Part shown: positions 23,196-33,631 of the stretch, in pieces
Position numbering within the stretch: position 1 is the stretch's first letter
Layout of the letters: each line of letters opens with the position of its first letter
Origin: Myrica gale
Taxonomy: Eukaryota; Streptophyta; Magnoliopsida; Fagales; Myricaceae
DNA length: 64,000 nucleotides
Direction: 5' to 3'
NCBI GenBank assembly: GCA_963930655.1
Contig: OZ005608.1
Location: 13,144,001-13,208,000, forward strand
The notes under the pieces: model-generated
What the model was told of the DNA's origin: nothing
Database searches by the model: none
The model's input: only the letters and a program-made list of their open reading frames with translations
Translations under genes and position numbers: made by a program

Positions 23196-23862
23196 GGTAA
23201 AAGCCTTAATCGTTAGGACGCAGCCCGAGATACCCGACCCGTTTTTGGCCCGGCGAAGATATTTCTATGAACAGCTGAAGCTCTAGAAATTTCTTTGAAC
23301 TTCTTTTTCTCTCCTATAATTCTCCAGCCCACCTCTCGTAACATCTCTCCTAGGGTTTCTTCTGTATCGTGCATCGACTTTCTCTGTCCTGTCTCCAAAT
23401 CAAACCAGGATTTTATATCGTCATTCGTGTAACCGTCTCTCCCTCTCTAGCTCTGTTTCAAGATTTTCGTTGGCTTCGCTTGAAATATATAATGATCAAA
23501 ATCTCTTGGCCGCGTGTCTCCTCCGTCGTTACCCGTCAGAATCTTCGCGTGTTGGGTCCTGGTTTGAATCCTTTCGCACCCTATTGCATGGCCAATCATT
23601 CCCTCTCTGCCTCTCGCTAATTCTGATCCCACTTCTTCTTTCTGTTTTCTCCTATTAGCTATTAATATCTCCCAAGATCATGTAAATTCGCCTTTCTCTG
23701 TCTTGAGGTCATAGTGTAGACGTACATAGATCTTATCGGGCTGAGTATTGCGACCATTCAGTCTAAGGTTTTCTTTATCTTGGGTTGTACTGTTTGGGAA
23801 TTGTGGGATACTTTCTCATTTACGTACGTCTATTTTGAGGGGGGTAAATTATTCTGGGAAGT

Positions 23863-26495
23863 ATGCCCCAAGAACAGGTGGATTTTGTCCGTCGAAGCTT
23901 GTCGAGAAGGCGGTCATTGAGGTCTGGTGTTGATTGGGATGATCGAGGATGAACTCTGCTCCATATTGGTGCCCGCAAAGGGGATATCAAAAAGGTAAGT
24001 TCTTTTAAGTTGAAGGGCACTCTGATCTTAAGAAAGCTTTGCCTAGATGTTTTGAACTTTTAGTTGTTTTCAATGTAGTCCGATTTCGAGGTTGTGTTCT
24101 CTAACCATTTTTGTTCTGATTGGATTATTTGGATACTTGCTTATCGTTGGGATTTTCCTTATTACCTTTTTTTGTATCAAATGTGATTGTACGCGCTATT
24201 GAGTTTTTCTTCTTTTTAGAATCTAATTATTTGTTGTCCTTTTAAGAGATATTTTTGCTATGATATTCACTTTTAACATGTATTGGAACGCCTAACAGGA
24301 GAAAAAAATGGAAAAAGAAGGCTTGATGAATGCTTTGTTAACATTTCTCACTTAGACACAATCCCTTTTGTTCGCTTTTATCTCTCTTGGATAACTTATA
24401 TTTCTATTTATCAGTGACAATGACGAAGGGTAGACTCATTTCTTGCATTATTAATGAGAGAGAAAAGTAGGAATCAATATAGCAGGCCAATGAGCTCTAG
24501 ATTAGGATGGAGGGTGAGGTCATGGACATTAACCTGCTGAGTGTATAGCTGAGTTTGTTTCATGTCAAATATGAAAAAGAAAATAATTTCTTCAGCTGTA
24601 AATTTTTTCTGAGAAAATTATTAAATTTCAGTGCTTGGTTGACGTCTTCAAAATGGTCCAGAAAAAAGAAAGAAAGAAAAAGATTTGGTGTTTGGCCCAT
24701 GTGTCAGTGTTTGATTTGGAATCTATCATATTCTCTTAGAATTTTATTTAATGTAGCCTATTCTGTGAAAAAGAGGATTCAAAATGACTACTACAATCCT
24801 CTAAAGAAGAGTAGGCCAGTCATTTTTCACTTGACAAGCCTAATTTTCCGTGGACCCACTTAAGATTTTCAATTGGGTTAAACTTCCTGACCTCCCAAAC
24901 TTAACAAATTACAAAATTATTTTGCTTGAAAATATTTTCATGCAAAAGAAACCCAAGTGTAACAATAAAAACAAAGAAAAAGAAAGAAAACCCAAAAATA
25001 AAACTGAACATATGGAATAAAGTTAAGATCAAGCAAGAGCAGGAAAGTAGACTTTCTATGCATTGGCTGCTCAGAATATGGCACATCTATTGCACGGTAC
25101 ATCTGGCATATACAAGATGTTGCCAACTAATAATGAACCTAACGTAACATAAAGCAAGAGTAAACCGCTTTCGAACATTAACTAATGCAATTTGGGATGC
25201 AATCATTCGGATGTATTGAAGTGCAACCGCGATTTTTTCCCAGTTCACAAGTGAGTAAAGTTTGCTTCAAATTTCTCAGCTTTCTCAGAAGATGTGGAAG
25301 GACACGATATGCATCTTTTCATACTATTAAATCATTTTTCTGAGACAAGTCTCTGAAACATGCTCAGGTTTTCTTTTGGAGTTTCTTGCCATTGCCACTG
25401 GACATTAGTTGAAGGAGTATGTGTATATGGCATAGCTTGCATGGGAATAAGGATTGCAAAAAATTTTATAGTTAACCATAATGCAGTATAAAGCATACTT
25501 GGATCTGGAATGAATGAGAGAGAGAGAGAGAGAGGTCCAGAGGGAACAGAGATTGAGTAAGACAGAATAAAGGGTATGATCAACTACATGAGATTTGGAA
25601 AAAATGCTTTAATACCTTGGGAATGGCCAGCAAGATGCTGAGAGTTATTTGGAACGAATGCATTTCTAAAGCTTTTTAGGATTTGGCATGTTTGTAGATC
25701 TCTTTTGGTGGGAGGGTGGTATTAGTTGCTGTTTTGGCGTGGTTTAATGGCTAATATCCAAGGTTTTCATGAATTAAAAATTGTCATTGTCAACTACCCC
25801 CACTTTCTCTCTCTTATCTTCTTCGTTTTCTTTTGTACTTTTTTTAATTTGATGCTTCGAGAAAGGTGCTTTGTGTATTCTGTTTGTAGCCTTGGCTGCT
25901 ATGCTGATAACTTTGATAATTACTCTGTGCTACACTTTCTTTTCTCAGGTTAGGCGACTCCTTGATCAAGGGATGGATGTGAATGTGGCTGCCTGGGGCC
26001 CCAAATCGAAAGGGGTGACCCCTCTTCACCTTGCTGCCGAGGGTGGTCATCTTGAGATTATGGATGAATTGCTAGACCGCGGTGCAAACATTGATGCTAG
26101 AACTATGGGTGCTTGTGGTTGTAAGTGAATTCAGCTCATAGATAAAGCAGTCTTCTGTGCTCCCCACCTGTTTATGTTTGTTCTCCCGACCAAATGAATA
26201 AGTGGCGGGAAAAAAGGGATTCTATAGACTTTATCACAGACTACATATTCGTTAATCTTTCCGTTTTCTGTGGTTTCCAGGGACACCACTTCACAGGGCT
26301 GTTAAAGAAAGAAGCAAGGAAGCAGTGAAACTCCTGATAGAGAACGGAGCGTTCTTGCCAGCTGACATCAATGATAGCAGATTTAATCCACCACTCCATT
26401 ACTGCCCTGGTCTTGAATGGGGTTATGATGAGATGAAGCGTTTTCAGCAAGAGAACTCCTCATCTGGTGAGACATCCTGCAGCTCAGACAGCTGA
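23863..26495 (+). pseudogene. PIA2: PIA2-like ankyrin-repeat protein gene with a nonsense codon
   Basis: Three exons (132, 172 and 215 nt) join into 173 codons including the stop, matching the length of phytochrome-interacting ankyrin-repeat protein 2. The protein has an Arg-rich N-terminus (VRRSLSRRRSLRSG), then LLHIGARKGDIKK, VRRLLDQGMDVNVAAWGPKS, TPLHLAAEGGHLEIMDELLD and RGANIDARTMGACG. It continues TPLHRAVKERSKEAVKLLIE, NGAFLPADINDSRFNPPLHY and a Ser-rich tail. The junctions are AAG/GTAAGT, CAG/GTTAGG, GGTT/GTAAGT and CCAG/GGACA. Codon 30 (23,950-23,952) is TGA exactly where the family has the Trp of the first ankyrin repeat. In Arabidopsis, PIA proteins bind phytochrome A and affect light responses; here that role is inferred from homology. 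Unless this is a sequencing error, only an internal start (in exon 2) could make protein. Confidence 0.8.
25513..25534. repeat. GA microsatellite in intron 1
   Basis: An uninterrupted run of about ten GA units within 'aatgagagagag...aggtcc' in the first intron of the PIA2-like gene. Confidence 0.85.
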
Positions 26496-26700
26496 AGTTC
26501 CCTCATTGCCATGGTCTGCAGGCTGCGAGCCAAAATCCCCGTGTTGCCATGGCTTTCCAGTGCTGCTTTGGTTTTTATTGCATCACTTGAACATGGACAC
26601 ATTCTAAAATTAGTGTGATTCTGCTTTCGTGTGTTGGCAAGTTATATAGGGAAAAGCAAAAAATAAGTGTTAGCAGGTTGTATTTGTTTGACACTGTTTG

Positions 26701-27960
26701 ACGTTTGGACTGTTATGGAATACTTAAAATGCGGACTTTCTTCAAAGTATTTTGCATATTTTATACACTTGTTGGCCGAGCCAACTTTCAACCCGTCGGG
26801 GGATATGATAATAAATGTAGTAGAGATAATATATTAGAAAATCATACAAAAATTTTTATAGAGGAGCTGGGCCTAAGATTTCGATTCATATCATGTCTTC
26901 AAAAAATTATATTAATCGAATTTTGTCTAGGTTGCTGAAGATGTAAGCTAAGATTTTAAAGAAATTTGGCTAACTTTTCACCTACTTTTCCTACTAAACA
27001 GCTTGTAGTTTATACTCTCCAACACCTATATCAGATCTATATAGAATTTAGTATTTATTATCTTATGTACGACAAGCATTATCTGTAACAAAACCCTAAT
27101 TGCAGTGTAATTTTTGTCTTCTTATTTTATTTATTAAACTTTTAATTTTTGAAGTTTAAAAATGTATTGAGTATATTTGAATTTAAATGTGGGATTAGAT
27201 ATAATTTTAAAGTTAAGGATAGAGATTTAATGTTGTGTTTACTTTTAGAAGTTGTAAATATGGATCTAATCCCAGTTAATTCAATACTGCAGTAAATAGA
27301 TAAAAAAAAAAAAGTACAAATAATCATACATTATGTAGGCAGAATATATGTTAGACCAGAAAAATAATGGACAATATGTATTATTATTTATCTTCGATCC
27401 GAAAGGCAGAATACAATTTTGGTTAATAATTGCTACCGGCTACCGGGCATAAACTCAGTAGTGTATAAAACTAAAAATAAATATTAATAATTGGATAAAG
27501 CATGAAAAGGTGTCAATAAATCCAAACAAATATTAATATTATTAAATATGAATTAAAATACTACTTATATTCAAAGGTTAAGTTTATTATAGGTGGATAT
27601 AAGAAAAATAAATTAACACATTTTTTCCATTGTTTCTTAGAATGGCAAGTACTATTGAGAACGAAGAGAATACTTGGCAGCGAGGGTTTAGTTTAGAAAA
27701 AAACAAACAATTGAGTAAGAAAAGTCGAGAAAAACCAGGGAGATTGGCGGTTTTAACTGACGGAAACTGTTTTGTTTTTTTTGTGAAAATCTGAACTTGT
27801 TTCGCTTTTAGTAACAGAAAAAGCAAGTACAGTTAAATTATTACTCATAATTCTCTTTTGGGATAATTATACTTTGCGTCCCTTTATTTTTGGGGTCATT
27901 TACAATTTTAACTTCGATATTTTTATTTTTTATTTTAAGACATTGAGCAACTTATATTCA
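26701..27960. other. Intergenic AT-rich DNA, no gene seen
   Basis: Nothing coding was recognised. One stem-like pair, 'gggattagat' (about 27,190) and 'atctaatccc' (about 27,265), may mark a small degraded element. Confidence 0.35.
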
Positions 27961-28135
27961 ACATTTTTGCAATGTGCACCTCGTACCTGATTTGATTATC
28001 TAAATTGACGGATTTCGTCAACATGTAGTGGTTGACCGGTTCATGTGAATATAGTGGTCGACCGGTTCACGTGTTGACGAAATCTGTCAATTTAGACGGC
28101 CAAATCAGGGACGGGGTGCACATTGCAAAAATTAT
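27961..28135. mobile_element. Foldback (MITE-like) core
   Basis: The left arm 'ttttgcaatgtgcacc', then 'aaattgacggatttcgtcaa', pairs with the right arm 'ttgacgaaatctgtcaattt', then 'ggggtgcacattgcaaaaat'. The centre holds two direct copies of 'tagtggt(t/c)gaccggttca'. Outer ends and target duplication could not be fixed; the element may extend to about 27,860-28,420. Confidence 0.6.
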
Positions 28136-28549
28136 TTACTTTGACATATTGTATTCTCTAATTATTAATATTATACACTTTGCATCTTCGGTCAAATTCT
28201 TCTTTCAAAATAAACCGAAATGAAGATAATGCCCCTGACCCACTTTGCATATGTTGAGGTGTTGTTATTGATTCTTTAAGTTGTCGGGATTGTTTTGGTC
28301 ATTTAGGTGTAACAAAATTCAATTTTCATCTAATTTAGCTTAAAACAATTGACATAATATGTAAAGTGTCTAACATTTGTAGTTGATAAGTGCAATATGT
28401 CAAAATCGATAATTTAGTTAGTATGCAATGTATCAAACCATGTGTAAAAAAATATATTTCTCTTTGTTTTTTTTGTTTTTCTTTTACTCTAAACTAGTTC
28501 GAAGAGACTTTATTTTATTATTAATGATTGAAGTGACTCTCAGTACCAG

Positions 28550-29072
28550 CTCGGCCCAATAATTTGTTGACCTACCATGATATCATAGACGTGTTTGTTG
28601 CTTCCTAGAAATGCATGATTGTAATATGGAAAGATACAAAAACAAAAAACAAAATCTAGATAGTTTGGGCTAGATTTGAGCCCAAATTATAGTCCTTTTT
28701 GAGATACTAAGAGGCATCTGAGAGTTGAGGCGACGAGAGCTAAGAGGCGGCAAGAGAGAGTGTTGAGAGGCTGAGAGATAAGAGGAGAGGAGAGGAGAGA
28801 GGAGGGTCAAGAAGTCAGGTGGCGCGAGGAGTCACATAATGCTAGACCAAAACACGATTTAATTTTATAAAATTGGGTCGTTTTGGACCAAGTTAAAAAA
28901 AAATCCAGAACTGAAATTCCGAGCGTTGAAGGCAAAATTACCGGTTTTGCCTACATGGAGATATGCCTACCACCTCCAACTCCGATTCCCGACAGTAGGC
29001 GGTGCCCGAATGTGAAAACTGGTATCGAAATCGAAATTCGGGTACGGAGCAGAACTTTTGCCCAGCCCTAAC
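28550..29072. mobile_element. hAT-like fragment and purine-rich tract
   Basis: The right end 'ttttgcccagccctaa' (to about 29,072), preceded by 'aaattaccggttttgcctac' and CGAAATTCGGG words, resembles hAT MITE termini. No matching left end was found. A GA-rich stretch (28,690-28,810) and an 8-bp hairpin (TTTGGGCT/AGCCCAAA, about 28,664) lie to the left. Confidence 0.35.
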
Positions 29073-29499
29073 TTTCCCACTGTTTATGTGCAACCTTATT
29101 ATTACCTTACAAGGAAAAAAGTTGTGGTAGATTGATGGGTAAGTTAGGCCCACGGGTGTTTGAGTTGTAACGAGCCGCAACATGATTTAGGGAATGGAGG
29201 GTTACTAATGGTAAATGAGGCTTGATCCATAAAAGAAAAACAGCCTGATAAGTCTCGGGGGCTTTATCCCACGCCTAAGTTGGGAGGTCCAACTCATGGG
29301 CCCACCAAACAAGGAAAAAGTGGGACAAGAGGCTAAATGGAAAGTTTATTAAAATACAAAGTTCCTTATTTATTTCACCAACCTCCGATCAAATCCGAGA
29401 AGGATATGGAAAGAATTGCCAGGGATCATGATGTAAAGAATGATTAGGATCTCCTGGTCTAAAAAAGGAAAGTGCATCAAGCACCAATTATATACAGAT

Positions 29500-31780
29500 G
29501 TGAATAATGTTGGTTTGACATGTTGTTAGGGTAAGGTTAGGGTTCGGTCAGTGACCTAAACCTAGGAGCAAGTGTGATTGGAAAATGTCAATGTAAGATA
29601 GCGTTATGAAATTGGAAGAAAAGGGACCATGGGAGCCGAATGGTTGCTGCCTTATGTCATGGAATGTGTCTTATGTTGTTCCTTAGGGTTGCTTGCTGTT
29701 AAGAAAGTATGTTGATGACATTGAATTAAACAGCAAGCTAATCACCTAGTAACATGATTACATTTGGTGGACATGGAGATAATTACACTCAGGTTAAGTG
29801 GGAGTTGAATTCATGTTGTTGTCTTTAAGTGAATTGTATAGATCTTGTAAGATAGTGGAAGATTATGAATCTGAAAATATTCATTTAGTTCATGCCAGCA
29901 AGCCTAAAAGTGAAAAGGAGGCCAAGATGGTCACGGGTTTATCACTTAAATGAGGATTAATGTCTATCGGTTATATTTGGAAGAATTGTGGGCATTGGTG
30001 TTCATGTGAACTTGAAAAACTTAGAGATAAGACCAATGTAACTTAGATTAAATCCTATAGGTATCGGCAGTGCCCATATAGCACATCTATTGAGGTTAAA
30101 TTGGTGGAATTTGATAGTCATGAGTCCATGCATAGTATGATGAAAAGTGTGGAACAAGGGAATAGAAATTAGACGTAGATAAGTTGTTGTTTTGACTTGG
30201 AATTCTTAGTATGAAATGATGTTGCTGATCTTCATATATTGGTCTTGAAATCAATGATGTTGATGGAAAGAACTAGTGTAATAAGTTGAATACAAGTTGG
30301 ATATATAATAGTTAAAACAACAACCTAGTTGGAGTTGTTTGATGCATATGTTTATTGTTTTAAAATTTATTTTATGCAAGCTAAAGTTTAAAAGAAATCT
30401 TTTGTAAGTGAAGTCATAATTTCAAAGATATGAATTTTGGAAAACCGACAATGTCTATGAGTACTTTTGTATGCCTATTTGACTAGTTTGCCTAAGCGTC
30501 TAAGTAACGTATTTAACTCGCTTGTAGGCAAAGCACCACTTGAAATTCAGGAAGATCAAGGTAAGTGGAAGTAAGTGAAAACTTACATTGTTGGGCTGCC
30601 TCTGTGATTATTTTAGGAGGCTACCCCGATATTTTTGGGCATTTTACGGACCTATTTTGGATCTATGCTGGGACTGATCCCCCATAATTTTTCCTTTCTT
30701 TTGAATAAAGGTAATAGTAGTTTTGATTAAAAAAAGTGAAAACTTACATTTTTCTGAAAAATGGAATGATACACAGCATGATTTTTCATGATCAAGCATG
30801 ACATGTTATTTATTATCAGGAATGACACGTCATAAGCATTTGCATGTTTTCTTTCAAGGAAAAGAAAGGTTTGTGCAAATGAAAGCATGAAAATATTTTT
30901 ATGACAAGTTAAGTTAAGGGGCTATGAAGGTTGGTACCGTACCAGTAAGATAGGTGCATCCACTCTGAAGGACGAATGCGAGAAGGATGGATGACTCATA
31001 AGGGCACCCATACCGAAGGACGAATGCGAGAAGGATGGATAGTCCCGAGGTATGTGCAACCACACTGAAGGACGAATGCGAGAAGGTGTGGACCTCCAAG
31101 GGTCGTGTCTAGCTATCAAGCCTGAGGCCACTTCAAGGGCTAGCTCGACCAGATGTTATGTCTCCAAGGAAAAAAAGGGACAGGTCCAATAGGAGCGCAC
31201 AACCCTGACTTCAGGGGTTAAATGGAGCGTATGTAGCCCACAAGATAAGAAAGAATTCTTTTCAAGGATCAAGTGTCATTTTAAGTTTAAGTATATATTT
31301 TCAAGAGCAAGTGCATGTGCATATGCAAACATGAAGCATGCATGCACATCAAGATTCACGATCATTCACGATTTACATGTTCAAGTTATAAGCTCATATT
31401 TACAAGTTCATATTTCCCTTACTGAGTCTTTTGACTCACAAGTTTTTAAATTGTATCATTCCAGATGTTCCAGGTGAAAGCAGTCCTGAGGACTACTTGT
31501 CTTGAGAGGGAAGACTTTCCATGTATTTTTGATGTTGGTCACTATTGACCAATGTGGTCTGTCACTTAGGAAGTGTTTAGTTTATGATATGTAATTAAGA
31601 TGTTGCTCAGTTATTAATGAAGTCCTTTTGTGTAAGTTAAAGTTTATGTAGATTCCTTTGGCCCGTCTCTCTCTCAGTAATATTTCCGCTGTCAAGTTAT
31701 GGTTAAGTTCGCTGGAGTGTTCATTCGGGAATGCTAGCGGCTGTCATTGGCCCCTTCGGGCTAGCATTCGGGGCGTGACA
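29500..31780 (+). mobile_element. LTR of the GGGCGTGACA family, 5' truncated
   Basis: Collinear with the plus-strand LTR at 43.8-49.97 kb (once its insert is removed). Shared words include 'ttcggtcagtg', 'aacctagttggagttgtttg', 'ggtaccgtaccag' and 'cgcacaaccctgacttcagg'. It ends GGGGCGTGACA at 31,780, abutting LINE sequence. A triple 53-bp repeat (about 30,958, 31,011 and 31,064, core 'gaaggacgaatgcgagaagg') and the GAGTC/GACTC hairpin (31,424-31,437) are present. The first kilobase or so of the LTR is absent. No ORF of interest. Confidence 0.65.
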
Positions 31781-33132
31781 TCTAACCCTGAAATTCCAAA
31801 TGATTTGGAGGGGTTGATAACCCCATAGATTTATGAAGAAGAAAATTTTGATCTTTGTGCTATATCGCCCCTTGAGGAAATTCAGGCTGTTGTTTGGGGC
31901 ATTGGATCGCTTAAAAGCTCGGGTCCTAACAGTATGACTGGTATTTTTTATAAAACATATTGGGATACTATTGGTATGGATATTGTTGAAATGGTCCAAG
32001 ATCTTTTCAGGCGGGGTTTTTTTTTGTCTGCTCTTAATCACTCTTTTATTACGCTGATCCCAAAGATTGATCATCCTACTGAAATAGGTCATTGTTGGCC
32101 TATTAGCTTATGAAATGTTGCTTACAATATCATATCAAAAAATTTGGCTAACTATTTGAAGCTTTTCTTGACACTACTTATTTCTCCAATGCAATCAGCG
32201 TTTGTCCAAGGCCGGGTCATTCAAGAGTACTCTATCCTTTCCCATGAAGTGTTTCATATGCTCAGGAGAAAGCAAAAAGGCAGACAATATATGGTGATTC
32301 GCGCTGACATTGAGAAAGTGTATGATAGCATGGAATGGCTCACTATTGTACGTGCGCTTCAATGTTTTGGTTTTCATCCTAAGTTTTTGAATTGGATCAA
32401 TCAATGCCTATCTACTGTGTCGTATTCTATTTTACTGAATGGATCTCCTTATGATTTTTTTAAACCTTCTTAGGGGCTTCATCAGGGAGATCCCATATCC
32501 TCGTTGTTTTTCATCCTTGGATCTGAGATTTTTTCTCGTATGTTGTTCCGTGCAGAATCTCAGGGTCAGTTACATGGTATTCGTATTGGACGGGGTCAAT
32601 TACATGATATAGAGGAAGCTCAGTTCATCTATGATTGCCATTCTAAATATGGTTACTGGTCTGAGCAAAGGTTCAATGTAAGAATTTATTCTTAATGCAG
32701 GATCTGTGCTTTCGCTACCCTTATTGGATTTTCGGGAGTTCATCCTTTTCTCTGCAATACTTTTAGACTCCTTTTAGTTTTCGAGAAACCAATTTGTTCA
32801 TCATGGTATCTAGCCGGAGCCTCTTCACGTGATCAAGAAGGTTCGGATGTTGTTTTAGTAGCATTCTCTTGCGTGGAACGAGTCTCTGCAGCTTACTCCT
32901 AGGCCTTTGTGGTGCCTCCTCCTATAAATGTCTGGAAAATTAATTTTGAAGTAGCCGTTGGACGATCTTGGTCGTTTGCTGCAGCTGTTTGCAGGAATAT
33001 CTATGGAAAAATGCTCTTTGCTTGGACAATGAGCCTATCTCCCAACGGTCCAATTGCGGGAGAGGCTAGTGCCCCATTATTGGCCGTTCAGGAGGTGTCT
33101 TTCATATCTCAAAATCACGTGATTTTTTAAGG
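31781..33132 (+). pseudogene. LINE retrotransposon remnant (RT and RNase H)
   Basis: The frame reads a LINE reverse transcriptase: SSGPNSMTGIFYKTYWDTIG, then ITLIPKIDHPTE and PISL. Next come SPMQSAFVQGRVIQEYSILS, VIRADIEKVYDSMEWL (a D of the catalytic triad) and GLHQGDPISSLFF. In-frame stops interrupt it, at about 31,825 and in LINE blocks 3 and 5. After HGIRIG the expected FADD block is degenerate (AQFIYDC) and the domain ends. At about 32,909 a C-terminal RNase H-like domain starts (PPPINVWKINFEVAVG, then AGEASAPLLAVQEV) and is cut by the copia LTR at 33,133. The thumb/connection region is deleted. The 5' half (endonuclease) is absent. Confidence 0.8.
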
Positions 33133-33631
33133 TGATTCCCGATAGTTTATGCGGAATTAAAATATAAACAAATAACATATTTTCAACAAAACATCAACCA
33201 AGATTATGATTACAATTTCGGATTCGATCCAATCCAAAGCTCCAACAATTTAGAACAACAACTCAAATGTGTTGCCTCCTAAGGGATGTCTCTCTCGTTT
33301 TTGAGATTTCCCTTATAGTTCTGATGACCAACCCCTAAAATATAACAATTATAGGCCTTGGGAAACCCTAGAGAGAACATGAGACATAGGATCCTTAGGT
33401 ATCTCAAATTCCAGCCATAGGATAACACTGAAGAACTCATCTTCTAATACAATTAGAGCTTCTACTAATTACAATAAAGTTCATCAACATATTGTAATTG
33501 ACCCCTGTAATTTGAAATTATTACAAATATGCCCTTTTACATTCAATTAATTCCTTCCACCACACTATATTTCATATGAGATATTAGGACTGGATTAATC
33601 AATTGGTTATCGAGGGCACATAATTCTAACA
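33133..33631 (-). mobile_element. 3' LTR of a Ty1/copia element
   Basis: On minus the segment starts TGTTAGAATTATGTGCCC and ends ATCGGGAATCA (TG...CA, 499 bp). It is immediately preceded by the polypurine tract AAGTGGGAGATTG. It lies directly against the LINE RNase H, so it marks the insertion point. The partner 5' LTR was not found on the right. Confidence 0.65.

Larger units (their letters stand above)
23196..26700 (+). other. Transcription unit of the PIA2-like gene (approximate)
   Basis: A CT-rich leader with 'cctagggtttcttctg' (about 23,350) resembles a plant 5' UTR. The coding exons are 23,863-23,994, 25,949-26,120 and 26,281-26,495. Intron 1 is long (23,995-25,948) and contains a GA microsatellite at about 25,513-25,534. 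The 3' untranslated region runs to roughly 26,700. The transcript ends are estimates. Confidence 0.5.

Noticed and set aside
23500..23620. tRNA- or SINE-like box ('ggtttgaatcc' with 'ttggccgcgtg' upstream)
   Set aside because: The T-arm does not pair, no acceptor stem forms, and it lies in the leader of the PIA2-like gene.
24555..25583. Several 60-100 codon ORFs on both strands
   Set aside because: They lie inside the first intron of the PIA2-like gene and have no domain or codon-use signal.
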